The notes under the pieces were generated by a model, which did not search any database, was not told where the DNA came from, and saw only the letters and a program-made list of their open reading frames with translations. From contig QHWY01000234.1 of NCBI GenBank assembly GCA_003223875.1, positions 1 to 60,739 on the forward strand: a stretch of 60,739 bases of DNA, in the 5' to 3' direction. The stretch is from Acidobacteriota bacterium. Its GTDB lineage: Bacteria; Acidobacteriota; Terriglobia; 20CM-2-55-15. Shown here in pieces: positions 8,751-17,231 of the stretch (position 1 is its first letter; each line of letters begins with the position of its first letter). The position numbers and the translations under genes were made by a program.

Positions 8751-9362
8751 ATGAGAGAGATTGCTTTGCATTGGATCCGGCAATACGGATATGCGGGAAT
8801 CTTCTCGCTACTGACATTCGGAATCGTCGGATTGCCGGTTCCAGATGAATGGTTGCTTACCTTTTCCGGTTATCTCGTCTTCAAGCGAACATTGCTGTTT
8901 CTCCCAACGTTCGGAGCAGCATTTTGCGGCAGCGCCTGCGGAATCACCGTTAGCTACGCGCTTGGGCGTATCTTCGACACATATGTGTTGGTGAAGTATG
9001 GCTCCTACATCCACGTCACACCCGCAATGCTGGCGCGGGTACATTCCTGGTTTGAACGTCGCGGACGCTGGACCCTTTTGATAGGATACTTCATCCCGGG
9101 TGTGCGGCATCTGACGGGATACATCGCCGGCGCATCCGAGTTGAGCTTATCAAGCTTCGCGTTGTTCGCCTACACTGGCGCGTTTTGTTGGGCTGCAGTC
9201 TTCATCACGCTTGGTTACTATCTCGGTGAAGAATGGAATCGGGTTTTGGAGAGTCTCGACAACACGAAGATTCTCATGATCGCCCTGGCGGCCGCAGGTG
9301 CGATCGTATGGTTTGCGTTCGTTTATCTGGGGAGGAGGAAGGAACGAGTTTCGCCGAACTGA
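8751..9362 (+). CDS. DedA/VTT-family membrane protein
   Basis: 203 residues with four or five hydrophobic stretches and the family motifs: GLPVPDEWLLTFSGYLV (about 27-43) and, in the second half, 'GRWTLLIGYFIPGVRHLTGY' with the conserved R in PGVRH and 'GAFCWAAVFITLGYYLGE'. DedA proteins are thought to move lipids such as undecaprenyl phosphate or phosphatidylethanolamine across the inner membrane and to support proton-motive-force homeostasis. ATG 8751 follows GACGGGAG. The final residues and the TGA come from a repeat module whose second copy lies inside priA, so the original C-terminus may have been replaced. Confidence 0.9.
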   Translation: MREIALHWIRQYGYAGIFSLLTFGIVGLPVPDEWLLTFSGYLVFKRTLLFLPTFGAAFCGSACGITVSYALGRIFDTYVLVKYGSYIHVTPAMLARVHSWFERRGRWTLLIGYFIPGVRHLTGYIAGASELSLSSFALFAYTGAFCWAAVFITLGYYLGEEWNRVLESLDNTKILMIALAAAGAIVWFAFVYLGRRKERVSPN

Positions 9363-9434
9363 CCGCCCCGGCGCCCCAGCCCGCTGGCTGCCGCGCCACT
9401 CCTCCTCTGCGAGGAAGCGAGTACTAGCTTAGGA
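9350..9434. repeat. Repeat module between dedA and the YfiT gene
   Basis: The stretch from GCCGAACTGACCGCCCC through AGCCCGCTGGCTG and CTCCTCTGCGAGGA matches the block inside priA at 58968-59035 with few differences. It ends in a half palindrome, CTTAGGAG, at about 9429-9434. The module supplies the dedA stop codon, and its last bases serve as the Shine-Dalgarno of the next gene. Confidence 0.75.
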
Positions 9435-9440
9435 GTCACA

Positions 9441-9965
9441 ATGGACCCTCGTTATCCGATCGGAAAGTTTAATTGGAGCGGCTCGAGTACTGCGGAGGAG
9501 AGAAGTCGTTTCATCGAAGAGATCGCCGCGACACCGCAGCACATGCGGAGCGCAGTTGCCGGACTGAACTCGATGCAATTGGATACACCCTACCGAGACG
9601 GAGGATGGACTGTACGTCAAGTCATCCATCACGTGCCCGATAGTCACATGAACAGCTATATCCGGTTTAAATTCGCGTTGACCGAACACGAACCCACGAT
9701 AAAGCCATACGACGAGGCCGTATGGGCCGAGCTCGTCGACGCGCGTACCGCGCCGATTGAGCCATCATTGAATTTGCTCGAAGGTTTGCATCACCGATGG
9801 ATCTTGCTGCTCCGGTCGCTTTCTGGTGAGGACGTGAAAAGAAAGTTCTATCATCCGGAACTTGGCGTGGTGACCATCGAGCAGTACATCGCCCTCTACG
9901 CGTGGCACGGAAAACACCATGTTGCGCACATCACGTCATTGCGGCAACGAGAAGGCTGGCATTAA
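9441..9965 (+). CDS. YfiT-like DinB-fold transferase (putative bacillithiol/metal-dependent enzyme)
   Basis: 174 residues of the DinB/YfiT four-helix fold. The metal-binding histidines are in place: His63/64 and His69 in VIHHVPDSH, and a C-terminal cluster HGKHHVAH (about 156-163). The opening DPRYPIGKF is typical of YfiT, which has been described as a metal-dependent hydrolase or bacillithiol S-transferase for detoxification. The start at ATG 9441 is set by AGGAG six bases upstream, which is part of a palindromic repeat. No thiol-biosynthesis genes are nearby. Confidence 0.88.
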   Translation: MDPRYPIGKFNWSGSSTAEERSRFIEEIAATPQHMRSAVAGLNSMQLDTPYRDGGWTVRQVIHHVPDSHMNSYIRFKFALTEHEPTIKPYDEAVWAELVDARTAPIEPSLNLLEGLHHRWILLLRSLSGEDVKRKFYHPELGVVTIEQYIALYAWHGKHHVAHITSLRQREGWH

Positions 9966-9977
9966 CCCACGAAGCAC

Positions 9978-11675
9978 TCACCCGAGTCCTAGCATCGACG
10001 TGCCGGAATAAAATGCGCCGGCGAAGGATGCGACCATATAAGTAGCGAGCGCCCCTCCAATCATCGCTTTCATTCCGAGCCGGGCGATATCGTGCCGTCG
10101 CGACGGGGCCAGCGGAGAGATCCCACCGATTTGGATGGCAATCGAAGCGAAGTTCGCGAAACCGTTCAGCGCGTACGAGACGATAACAATCGACCGTGGA
10201 TCGAGTCTCGCAACTTCTCCGCGCGCGGCCGCGCCAAGATGCGCGGCTAGATCCGAATAGGCAACGAACTCCGTCAGGACCAATTTTTCGCCGAGCAGTC
10301 TTCCCACAACAAGGCAATCTTTCGCCGGTGTTCCCATCGCGAATGCGACGGGCCAGTGGAGAAAGCCAAGAATACCCTGCAACGACAATTGCGCATCGGG
10401 AGCCAGAGGCCCAAACACGAGGTAGGCAACGTCGGCCACGATTGCTATTCCCAGAATCGTGCCCCACGCTTTTATTCCGTGAGTCGTTTTGCCGTCGCTT
10501 TGAAAAAACAATGGAAGCCAGACCGCGACGCCGATCAAACCCAATAAGCGTCCAGTATCGGGACCCATCGTGCTTTGTGCCACGATGTACAGCGCCGCAA
10601 TCGCGGGCAGCGACCACCAGACCAATGTGTCTCGCGGTGCACCGTACTTCTCCATCGCAAATAAGCTCAGTAGAACCGAGACTGCAACCAGATTGAATTG
10701 CACAAGCCCATTTGCATTTCTGAAAAAAGTACCCAGCCAACCGATGCCCAGATTGACCATCGCCAGCAGAGCGATGAACACGATCAACATTGCGCCGACA
10801 TTGATTGCAAGCTGCCACCCGATGGTCGTGCCGTTGGCCGCGGCGTCCAGAACATTCGCATCTTCGATCGGAACATCCATCTTGAGCTTCCCTCGCGTGA
10901 GTGGGTCCTCCTTTTCGGGCACCATCACCTTGGCAATGACAAAAGCCGCAGGCGCCGAAAGTACGGAACCCGAAATGAGGTGCGCCGCAATATTGGGAAA
11001 GTAGCCGATCAGCATCAGAATGTATGCGCCCAGGACTCCGCCTGCCGTATTCGCAAACCCGCCAACCATGATCGCCATGAGCTCCGATCGAGTCATTCGT
11101 TCGATGAACGGCCTCACGCACAGCGGTGCCTCGGTTTGACCTACGAAAATGTTCGCGGAGTTCGACAGCGACTCGGCGCCCGAAATATTCATCGTCTTGG
11201 CCATAATCTTGGCAAACAGCAGCACAACCTTCTGCATCACGCCAAGGTAGTAAAGAACAGAAAGAAGCGCGCTGAAAAAAATGATGGTTACGAGCACTTG
11301 AAACGCAAAGAAGACGCCGGGCACCGTACCCGTTCTGATTGCCGTTTGTATAACCGGATCACGCGACTCCGCGCCCAACCGCGTGAGGTATTCCTTCATT
11401 GAAATTGGAATATTGCCTTCGCCGGTCGAACCCAGCGCTCCGAACACAAATTGCGCACCCTGTTTGCTGAATTCGAGCAGAGCGTTGAAGACATCATTGA
11501 GTTTCAGAAAGAATCGCGTACCAGGTTCCCAGTACAGCACAAGAAACCCGAAGATGAACTGAAGAAGGAGGCCCCAAATGACGACCCGCCAAGGAAAGCT
11601 TTTGCGGTCCTCGGAAATAATCCACGCGGCAATCGTAAACACAACGATTCCTGATGCTGAAATCCAATTCTGCAT
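9978..11675 (-). CDS. CNT-family (NupC-like) nucleoside transporter with an inserted membrane block
   Basis: 565 residues from ATG 11675 (MQNWISASGIVVFTIAAWII); the frame is open upstream but that part overlaps the divergent gene and has no membrane character. CNT motifs are clear: VGQTEAPLCVRPF (178-190), GGFANTAGGVLGAYI, SAPAAFVIAKVMVPE, and near the end VLTEFVAYSDLA and YALNGFANFASIAIQ. The family is usually near 400 residues. Here residues about 320-428 form three or four additional hydrophobic helices between the first half and 'SLQGILGFLHWPVAFAMG'. Expected role: sodium- or proton-coupled nucleoside uptake. Confidence 0.88.
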   Translation of the reverse strand: MQNWISASGIVVFTIAAWIISEDRKSFPWRVVIWGLLLQFIFGFLVLYWEPGTRFFLKLNDVFNALLEFSKQGAQFVFGALGSTGEGNIPISMKEYLTRLGAESRDPVIQTAIRTGTVPGVFFAFQVLVTIIFFSALLSVLYYLGVMQKVVLLFAKIMAKTMNISGAESLSNSANIFVGQTEAPLCVRPFIERMTRSELMAIMVGGFANTAGGVLGAYILMLIGYFPNIAAHLISGSVLSAPAAFVIAKVMVPEKEDPLTRGKLKMDVPIEDANVLDAAANGTTIGWQLAINVGAMLIVFIALLAMVNLGIGWLGTFFRNANGLVQFNLVAVSVLLSLFAMEKYGAPRDTLVWWSLPAIAALYIVAQSTMGPDTGRLLGLIGVAVWLPLFFQSDGKTTHGIKAWGTILGIAIVADVAYLVFGPLAPDAQLSLQGILGFLHWPVAFAMGTPAKDCLVVGRLLGEKLVLTEFVAYSDLAAHLGAAARGEVARLDPRSIVIVSYALNGFANFASIAIQIGGISPLAPSRRHDIARLGMKAMIGGALATYMVASFAGAFYSGTSMLGLG

Positions 11676-11753
11676 GCGCGCGAGTGTAACAAAGATTGCC
11701 AGGAACTCGTACTCGGGCGAGAATGAACACATAGCACTGGAGGTTGAGAAATA

Positions 11754-12896
11754 ATGTTGCCGATTCGCCGCCGGATCGTTCTTGCGAGCGCCGCCGCACT
11801 CGTCGCATTTCTTGGACCACTGAGTCTCACGTCCAGCCGGCTCGTCGCGACGGAATTGATTCCATCGCAGTTGAGCGACGAAGCATTCTGGAACATGGTT
11901 ACCGAATTTTCCGAACCCAATGGATATTTCCGCGCGGACAATTTCGTTTCGAATGAAACGACGTTCCAGTACGTCATCCGGGAGCTTAAGAAAGTTACAC
12001 CCGGAGGGGTTTATCTCGGTGTCGGTCCGGACCAGAACTTCACCTACGTCGTTGCGATGCGTCCCAAAATTGCGATCATCTTCGATATTCGCCGTCAGAA
12101 CATGCTGCAGCACCTGATGTACAAGGCGCTCATCGAAATGTCGTCCGATCGGGCGGATTTCATATCTCGTCTGTTCTCGCGGAAGCGCCCTGAAGGTCTG
12201 GAATTGAACTCGTCTGCGTCGCAATTGTTTTTAATGTTCGAAAATGTGCCGACAGATCGAGAATTCTTTCTGGAAAACCTGCAGGCGATCAAGAAACAAC
12301 TCGAACAGCGGCACGGCTTCAAGCTGTCGGCCGAAGATGAAGGCATTCTCGAATATATTTACCGCGCCTTCTTTGCGGGTGGCCCCGATTTGACCTATAA
12401 CGGCGTTGGTGGTGGAGGCTTCGGCCGAGGACGAATGCCTTCGTACGCGGACCTGATGCAGATGACCGACGGCGAGGGCCAAAATCGAAGCTATCTTGGA
12501 AGCGAGGAGAATTTTAAAATCCTGCAGGACCTGGAGAACAAAAACTTGATCGTGCCCATTGTCGCCGACTTCGCCGGTCCTAAAGCGATCCGCGCGGTTG
12601 CAGCGTATTTGAAGGACCACGATGCGCACGTAACAGCTTTTTACGTCTCTAATGTCGAGCAATACCTGTTTCAGCAAAACGACGACTGGAGCAAGTTCTA
12701 CCGGAACGTGCAACTGCTTCCGGTGGATGCGACCTCGACATTCATCCGCTCCGTGTTCAATGGAATCACGGTCAATTATCAAGCAAATGGTTTCATGCGT
12801 TCGGCATCGGTTCTTTCGTCGATCCCTGGTCTGATAGAAGCCTTCGACAGTGGCGAGCTCAAGACCTACTACGACGTCATTCAAATGTCGAAGTGA
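11754..12896 (+). CDS. Secreted or membrane-anchored protein of unknown function
   Basis: 380 residues beginning with a signal-like stretch (RRRIVLASAAALVAFLGPL). After it come 'LSDEAFWNMVTEFSEPNGYF', 'GGVYLGVGPDQNFTYVVAM' and 'IAIIFDIRRQNMLQHLMYKA', which look somewhat like a methyltransferase-type nucleotide-binding strand-loop, though no SAM motif is certain. The second half contains a Gly-rich loop (GGGGFGRGR) and 'DHDAHVTAFYVSNVEQYLF'. I recognise it only as a conserved hypothetical seen in environmental bacteria. It overlaps the following ywbE gene by four bases (GTGA), so the two are coupled. It is divergent from the nucleoside transporter. Confidence 0.75.
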   Translation: MLPIRRRIVLASAAALVAFLGPLSLTSSRLVATELIPSQLSDEAFWNMVTEFSEPNGYFRADNFVSNETTFQYVIRELKKVTPGGVYLGVGPDQNFTYVVAMRPKIAIIFDIRRQNMLQHLMYKALIEMSSDRADFISRLFSRKRPEGLELNSSASQLFLMFENVPTDREFFLENLQAIKKQLEQRHGFKLSAEDEGILEYIYRAFFAGGPDLTYNGVGGGGFGRGRMPSYADLMQMTDGEGQNRSYLGSEENFKILQDLENKNLIVPIVADFAGPKAIRAVAAYLKDHDAHVTAFYVSNVEQYLFQQNDDWSKFYRNVQLLPVDATSTFIRSVFNGITVNYQANGFMRSASVLSSIPGLIEAFDSGELKTYYDVIQMSK

Positions 12897-13093
12897 ACGG
12901 ACAAAACCGATCCGATATTCGGCCCGGAATGAAGGTTCGTGTGGTCGAGAAACAAAATCAACGCACGGGCAAACTCACGGAAGGTATCGTTCAGCGTATT
13001 CTCACCAAGTCGCCACACCATCCCCACGGCATCAAGGTTATGTTAGAAAATGGAATCGTCGGCCGGGTGAAAGAGCTCATAATCCCTTCCTAA
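12893..13093 (+). CDS. ywbE: YwbE-family protein (DUF2196)
   Basis: 66 residues, GTG start overlapping the previous stop (GTGA). The sequence follows the YwbE pattern closely: NGQNRSDIRPGMKVRVVEKQ, QRTGKLTEGIVQRIL, SPHHPHGIKVMLENG and VGRVKELI. It is predicted to be a small KOW-like beta barrel; no firm function is known. The stop codon lies in CCTTCCTAAC, exactly where a mobile repeat has inserted, so the original last residues could differ slightly. Confidence 0.92.
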   Translation: MNGQNRSDIRPGMKVRVVEKQNQRTGKLTEGIVQRILTKSPHHPHGIKVMLENGIVGRVKELIIPS

Positions 13094-13094
13094 C

Positions 13095-13236
13095 GGCTTT
13101 GCACAGAAAGTCGAGAATGGCCACTGTAGCGGCGGTCTATGACCGCCGGCGATCTCGCAAATTGCTGTATTGTCGGCGATCATAGACCGCCGCTACAGCG
13201 GGAGAGCCCGACATCATGCACTTTTTGTGCAAAGCC
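13095..13236. mobile_element. MITE-like element with TTTGCACA terminal inverted repeats (142 bp)
   Basis: Ends are GGCTTTGCACAGAAAGT and ACTTTTTGTGCAAAGCC. The interior holds a hairpin pair, CTGTAGCGGCGGTCTATGAC at 13124 and its inverted mate ending at 13198. Much of it is the reverse complement of the element at 27562-27677. The right flank continues into CCCCTAACTTAGGAGG, so it is inserted in one of the CCTCCTAA/TTAGGAGG palindromes. The flanking 9-bp repeat here is imperfect (about 7 of 9). Confidence 0.8.
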
Positions 13237-13244
13237 CCCCTAAC

Positions 13245-15446
13245 TTAGGAGGGGCGTGTCATGGGACCTGAAGCGATGGCCGCAAAAAAATAACAAGCGC
13301 TGCCCGCCAGCATCACGATCTGAAACCCAAAAATCAGAGCGACGACGACGGTTCCAACGGAACCAACCACAGACATGATTCCGTTCAGGCCCCAATAAAA
13401 CGGCGGTGCCGGTAAGGATCCCTTGCCCGTTCGACGAAGACCCTGAGGGAATGGCATGCCCATCATTACACCGAATGGCGCGATCAGAGCGACAGCGATT
13501 GCGACACGCACATTCAATTCAAGCGGCAGCAAAACCGGGATAAGCTTCGGAAGACCGAAGGCTGAAATCGCGCCGAGAGCGGCAACCGCGAGGCAGGCCC
13601 AGCGCGGCGGCACGCGGCCGCTGAGAGCGCTGCCAAATCCTCCGGCCGCAAGGATCGTGAAAAGCAGGATCGACAGAGTGAATATCGGATGCCCCACAAG
13701 CAAGGTCAGATTCTGCAGTAAAGTAAGCTCCACCGCGATGAAACCGGTTCCGAGGCACGCAAAATAGACAATCGAGGCGGCGTAGGGGCCGCTTCGCTTG
13801 CCCTTGGGTTTTCCAAATATGATGAATAATGCCAGGAGTACGAGCAGGGGGCCGATAAGCGAGTTCAATGCCTGACGGGTACGATATGGTATTCCCCATG
13901 GACGCTCTGTGGCGAAATAGAATGGACTGTCATCGGAAACCGGATCCATGCGCTGGGATGAATCCGCGATTACTTGCGCCAATGTCTTCCGGCCGGCAAA
14001 AAGGCTGTCATACGGCGCGTCAGCATGTCGTCCCGGCACGATGATCGGGTTCGCCAAGCTCCATTCCATAATGTCTGCTGTTTCCAAGTCGGTGAATCTT
14101 CGCTTGCGCAACAAGAAAATCATTTGAGCTGGATCGTCGGGCGTATCCCGCTTTTCAACCAGGACGACTGTGCGTTTCGAGGCCTCCTCGACTCCCAGGA
14201 GAGTGACGGCGTTCGAGACGAGCCGGGGAACATCCGCTCGCCATCGCATGATGGCTAGTATGCCGTTTTCGGTCAGGTGATCGTAGTACGCTTGGAAGGC
14301 CTGTGTCGTGTAAAGATAATTCTCGGACAGCGACAGCCCGCCCGATGCAACAGAAGCCCACGTATCCACAAATCCGAGAAAAATGACATCAAATTTCTGA
14401 TGGGTTCGGCTAATGAAGGTACGTCCTTCGCTCTCGATGACTTCGACGTCGGGCCTGTTGTAGATGTTTCCCGCTCGGTCGCCATAATGCCGCATGAATC
14501 GGAGCATCAGCGGATTCAGTTCTACCGCAGTCACTTTACGGCTTCCTGATCCGAGGGCAACGAGCACGTCGGAACCGCCGCCTGGCCCGATGATAAGCGT
14601 CTCCGGGTTCGATACCAACCGGAACGGCAGCGCGCGATACCAATCGCGCAGGTTGCGGATACTCTCGATGTTCCCATCCCATTCCTGCGCGTTCGTCCAC
14701 GCATCCGAGTCGATATATAACCGGGCGAGATTCGGCGGGGGAAAACCTTCCACAGCGTCAATCCGCGAATATGCATTCCAGCCCGTCTGTGCCAACCGTG
14801 CACCGGCATTCTCTTGCATGTGCCGGTGCATGGCTTTGAGCTCACCTGGAGTGACGCGAAACAGAAGTGTTCGCTCATTAGATACCGCCAAAGCCACGAC
14901 GATAAAAGCTCCAAAGAGCGCAGTAGTTCGATATCGCTTGGACAGCAGTGCCGATGCTCCAAGTGGCGCCGTTGCGATGAGCAAGACCGTGGATTCGGAA
15001 CCGAACCATTCGAGAAGAACGGTGACAGCCAATGCACCGACCGATGCACCGGTCAAGTCCGCGAAGTAGAGCGTTGAGGCAATGTCCGGATTCAAATGGA
15101 AGATCATCGACAGTGACATACCAGCAAAGAGGAATGGAACCAGTGGTGCGACGAAATATACCGGAAGGAGTTCCAACCGAAACGGAAACTGCACAATTGT
15201 CCAAAGACAAACCACAATTGCCGCCGCGTAACACACAGCGAGAAATGACGCCTTTTCCCGTGTGGGCAACAAGAAGCGTCTTAACAAATGCAACGCAACA
15301 CCGCCCAAACCCCAACCCAGCAGCGCAACAGAGACCGCGACGAACGCATAGTGGTACCAGATGGTGGCAGAGTAGATGCGCGTGAGACCGATCTCGAAAA
15401 CAAGTCCGGAAAGCGTGATCAGCAGAACCGCAGCATGGATCGTCAC
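13245..15446 (-). CDS. Spermidine-synthase-like membrane protein (SpeE domain between membrane segments)
   Basis: 733 residues. Six or seven hydrophobic helices (about 1-210) precede a methyltransferase-fold domain with 'ETLIIGPGGGSDVLVALGSG' and 'KVTAVELNPLMLRFM', the SpeE-type nucleotide site. A second set of helices (about 515-730) follows. Proteins of this layout are often annotated as fused MFS/spermidine synthases; whether they make polyamines is doubtful because no decarboxylase gene is nearby. The last codons (MTRPS, TAA) lie in the palindrome CCTCCTAAGTTAGG, so the repeat ends the gene. ATG 15446 starts 7 bp after the DUF2306 stop. Confidence 0.85.
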   Translation of the reverse strand: MTIHAAVLLITLSGLVFEIGLTRIYSATIWYHYAFVAVSVALLGWGLGGVALHLLRRFLLPTREKASFLAVCYAAAIVVCLWTIVQFPFRLELLPVYFVAPLVPFLFAGMSLSMIFHLNPDIASTLYFADLTGASVGALAVTVLLEWFGSESTVLLIATAPLGASALLSKRYRTTALFGAFIVVALAVSNERTLLFRVTPGELKAMHRHMQENAGARLAQTGWNAYSRIDAVEGFPPPNLARLYIDSDAWTNAQEWDGNIESIRNLRDWYRALPFRLVSNPETLIIGPGGGSDVLVALGSGSRKVTAVELNPLMLRFMRHYGDRAGNIYNRPDVEVIESEGRTFISRTHQKFDVIFLGFVDTWASVASGGLSLSENYLYTTQAFQAYYDHLTENGILAIMRWRADVPRLVSNAVTLLGVEEASKRTVVLVEKRDTPDDPAQMIFLLRKRRFTDLETADIMEWSLANPIIVPGRHADAPYDSLFAGRKTLAQVIADSSQRMDPVSDDSPFYFATERPWGIPYRTRQALNSLIGPLLVLLALFIIFGKPKGKRSGPYAASIVYFACLGTGFIAVELTLLQNLTLLVGHPIFTLSILLFTILAAGGFGSALSGRVPPRWACLAVAALGAISAFGLPKLIPVLLPLELNVRVAIAVALIAPFGVMMGMPFPQGLRRTGKGSLPAPPFYWGLNGIMSVVGSVGTVVVALIFGFQIVMLAGSACYFFAAIASGPMTRPS

Positions 15447-15452
15447 CGGAGA

Positions 15453-15848
15453 TCACCCGAAGAACAGGCGGTACATGAGGCGTCCAGGATAAAACGTTAA
15501 CGACCCCGCAATGATCAAGCCGCCAAAATAAACTCCCAGCATCGCAGCGCGATGGCCTTTAACGTCTTTACGGCGAATTCTCCAGATCGCGCTGGACACC
15601 CCGAACAATGTGATCGGAACGAAGATGTGGATCCAGCTCAAATGTCCCGGATTAAGGCTTCGGATGAATGTTGCCGTGACTGCCGTGATCGTCATCAGCA
15701 GCAGATATATGGAGCCGAAGATGCGATGATATTCACTGCCTTTCCGGGAGAAGAAAATCAGCCACGTCCCCAGAAAAAACGACGGTATGACCGTCGCAAG
15801 ATGAATCTGGATCGCGAGCGGCTCGCGAGCCACTAATTGCCAGCTCAT
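15453..15848 (-). CDS. DUF2306-family membrane protein
   Basis: 131 residues with four hydrophobic helices: about 15-32 (LATVIPSFFLGTWLIFF), 44-62, 70-88 and 104-120. Histidines in QIHLATVIPSFFLGT, EYHRIFG, WIHIFVPITLFG and KGHRAAMLGVYFGGLIIAG match the pattern of DUF2306, a family that resembles small haem-binding or cytochrome b561-like membrane proteins. It is the middle gene of a run on the minus strand: 1 bp after the secreted paralogue's stop and 6 bp before the SpeE-like protein, so all three are probably one transcript. Confidence 0.8.
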   Translation of the reverse strand: MSWQLVAREPLAIQIHLATVIPSFFLGTWLIFFSRKGSEYHRIFGSIYLLLMTITAVTATFIRSLNPGHLSWIHIFVPITLFGVSSAIWRIRRKDVKGHRAAMLGVYFGGLIIAGSLTFYPGRLMYRLFFG

Positions 15849-15849
15849 A

Positions 15850-16713
15850 CTATCTATCCAAGTGGGACCGATCCCTTTCGTTTTCGGCGCAAACCGATTC
15901 TAGAGTGTCCGTATCGGGCAATAGGTGCGCCGGGAACTTCACGGTGAAGGGCCGCGTATACATCTTGGAATCATCGATCGTCACTTCGATGTCCATGTGA
16001 CCGAAGTTGGTACGCCGGAACCGCTCCACGATGTGCATCGATTCACTGTGAGGATGACCAAATCCATCGAGCCAGGTTCGATCATTAAAGCCTACACTAT
16101 CGACGACCAACGTGTCGCCTTCCCACTTGCCGACAGAATATCCCATCCACATGGGCTCGGGATTCGCAGGAAGATTCCGGCCGTCGGTGTAAATCTGGCG
16201 AGGAGGATTGTTGTCCTCGAGCAGCATGATGATCTCCACAGGAGTTTGGATCATCTTGAAAGGCGCAATCAATGTTGAAAACGGCACGCCTCCGGGAAGA
16301 CAGTGCGATGTGGGGATGTCCTTGCCTTCGCTCTGAGCGCGTTGCTTCAATAGGGCGGCCGATTCAGGCCGCATGGGCTCCTCGCCAGGTTTGAAGTCGG
16401 CGAGAACGTTCAGAAAGTATTTCGAATACGTTTGTAAATCCACCCCCGGATCGATTTGGTTCACCGTGCGTGGGCCGGGACCCGCCTGCAGCAACCGCAG
16501 CGTTTCGCCGGGTTGCGACCCATGAGCCTGCCACACGCCCGAAAGATCCGGCTTGCTATTCGAGGCGCGCGGAGCTGGCGCGGACAGATTCGGCTTCCCG
16601 TCTCGCGTGCGCGGAATTCGCGGGTCGGGGTAATTCAGCCATTGCGCATTGGCGCACGTTGCGCATGCAAGTAAGACTGCAATCAGCTTTGTACGATGGT
16701 AAATGTTTTTCAT
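15850..16713 (-). CDS. Secreted DGKPDLSG-family protein
   Basis: 287 residues from ATG 16713 (MKNIYHRTKLIAVLLACATC), giving a clean signal peptide ending near ANAQ; an upstream in-frame ATG at 16788 would spoil it. Family marks: WLNYPDPRIPRTRDGKPNL, SKPDLSGVW, a Cys in SHCLPGG, 'IIMLLEDNNPPRQIYTDGR', GYSVGKWEGDTLVVDSVGF, WLDGFGHPHSE, and DIEVTIDDSKMYTRPFTVKF. Strand-rich and probably periplasmic or outer-membrane associated. Function unknown. At least five relatives lie in the same window. Confidence 0.8.
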   Translation of the reverse strand: MKNIYHRTKLIAVLLACATCANAQWLNYPDPRIPRTRDGKPNLSAPAPRASNSKPDLSGVWQAHGSQPGETLRLLQAGPGPRTVNQIDPGVDLQTYSKYFLNVLADFKPGEEPMRPESAALLKQRAQSEGKDIPTSHCLPGGVPFSTLIAPFKMIQTPVEIIMLLEDNNPPRQIYTDGRNLPANPEPMWMGYSVGKWEGDTLVVDSVGFNDRTWLDGFGHPHSESMHIVERFRRTNFGHMDIEVTIDDSKMYTRPFTVKFPAHLLPDTDTLESVCAENERDRSHLDR

Positions 16714-17231
16714 GGCAGGACTCCCAATGGGCGGACACGATAGCACACAAGGGCAAGGCTGAAGAAATCCGATGCGATGCTTGGACAAACCCGCGTCAGC
16801 AGCGGGTTTCAGGAGAAGGGGAAGTTATGCACAGAGTGGTCCTCATAGAAAATCCACGCCTGGCGCGGCAGCGCACGTACGAAAAATTCTGACAAGAATT
16901 TTCGGTAAATCGCACAAAATTTAATTTCTACGAGCGGAAAAATGTTGTTGACCCGATACTCGTGTTCTGGCACATTACGCCTCGGTCGTTGTGGTTCATG
17001 TGACTTTGAATACCGGCAGATGACGGACGGATGGGGTTAACAGCTTTGTTCGTCTGACTAGGAAGTCGGAGCTGGGCGGAGGAAACCAATCGCCGTTCAG
17101 CGCTCTTGGGAGAAAGACTCGAGAGCTGGTCGCTCCTTCTGGCTGCTGTCCCGGATCGGGCAACGGTTCGGGGCGTTCCGAAAGGGTCGGATCAAGCAAG
17201 CGGAGCCGCAACGACCATTATTATTTTTCCC
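16714..17231. other. Gene-free gap (518 bp)
   Basis: The gap lies between the 5' end of the secreted paralogue and the 3' end of the phosphatase gene, both on the minus strand. I see no convincing coding frame, RNA gene or repeat. It should hold the promoter for the 16713-13245 transcript, but no clear -35/-10 pair was recognised. Confidence 0.5.

Noticed and set aside
11676..12224. N-terminal extension of the nucleoside transporter
   Set aside because: It runs opposite the gene at 11754-12896 and has no membrane character; ATG 11675 begins the first helix.
16996..17211. 71-residue minus-strand frame in the gap before the phosphatase
   Set aside because: No ribosome site, no motifs, and a Pro/Arg-rich translation typical of non-coding GC-rich DNA.
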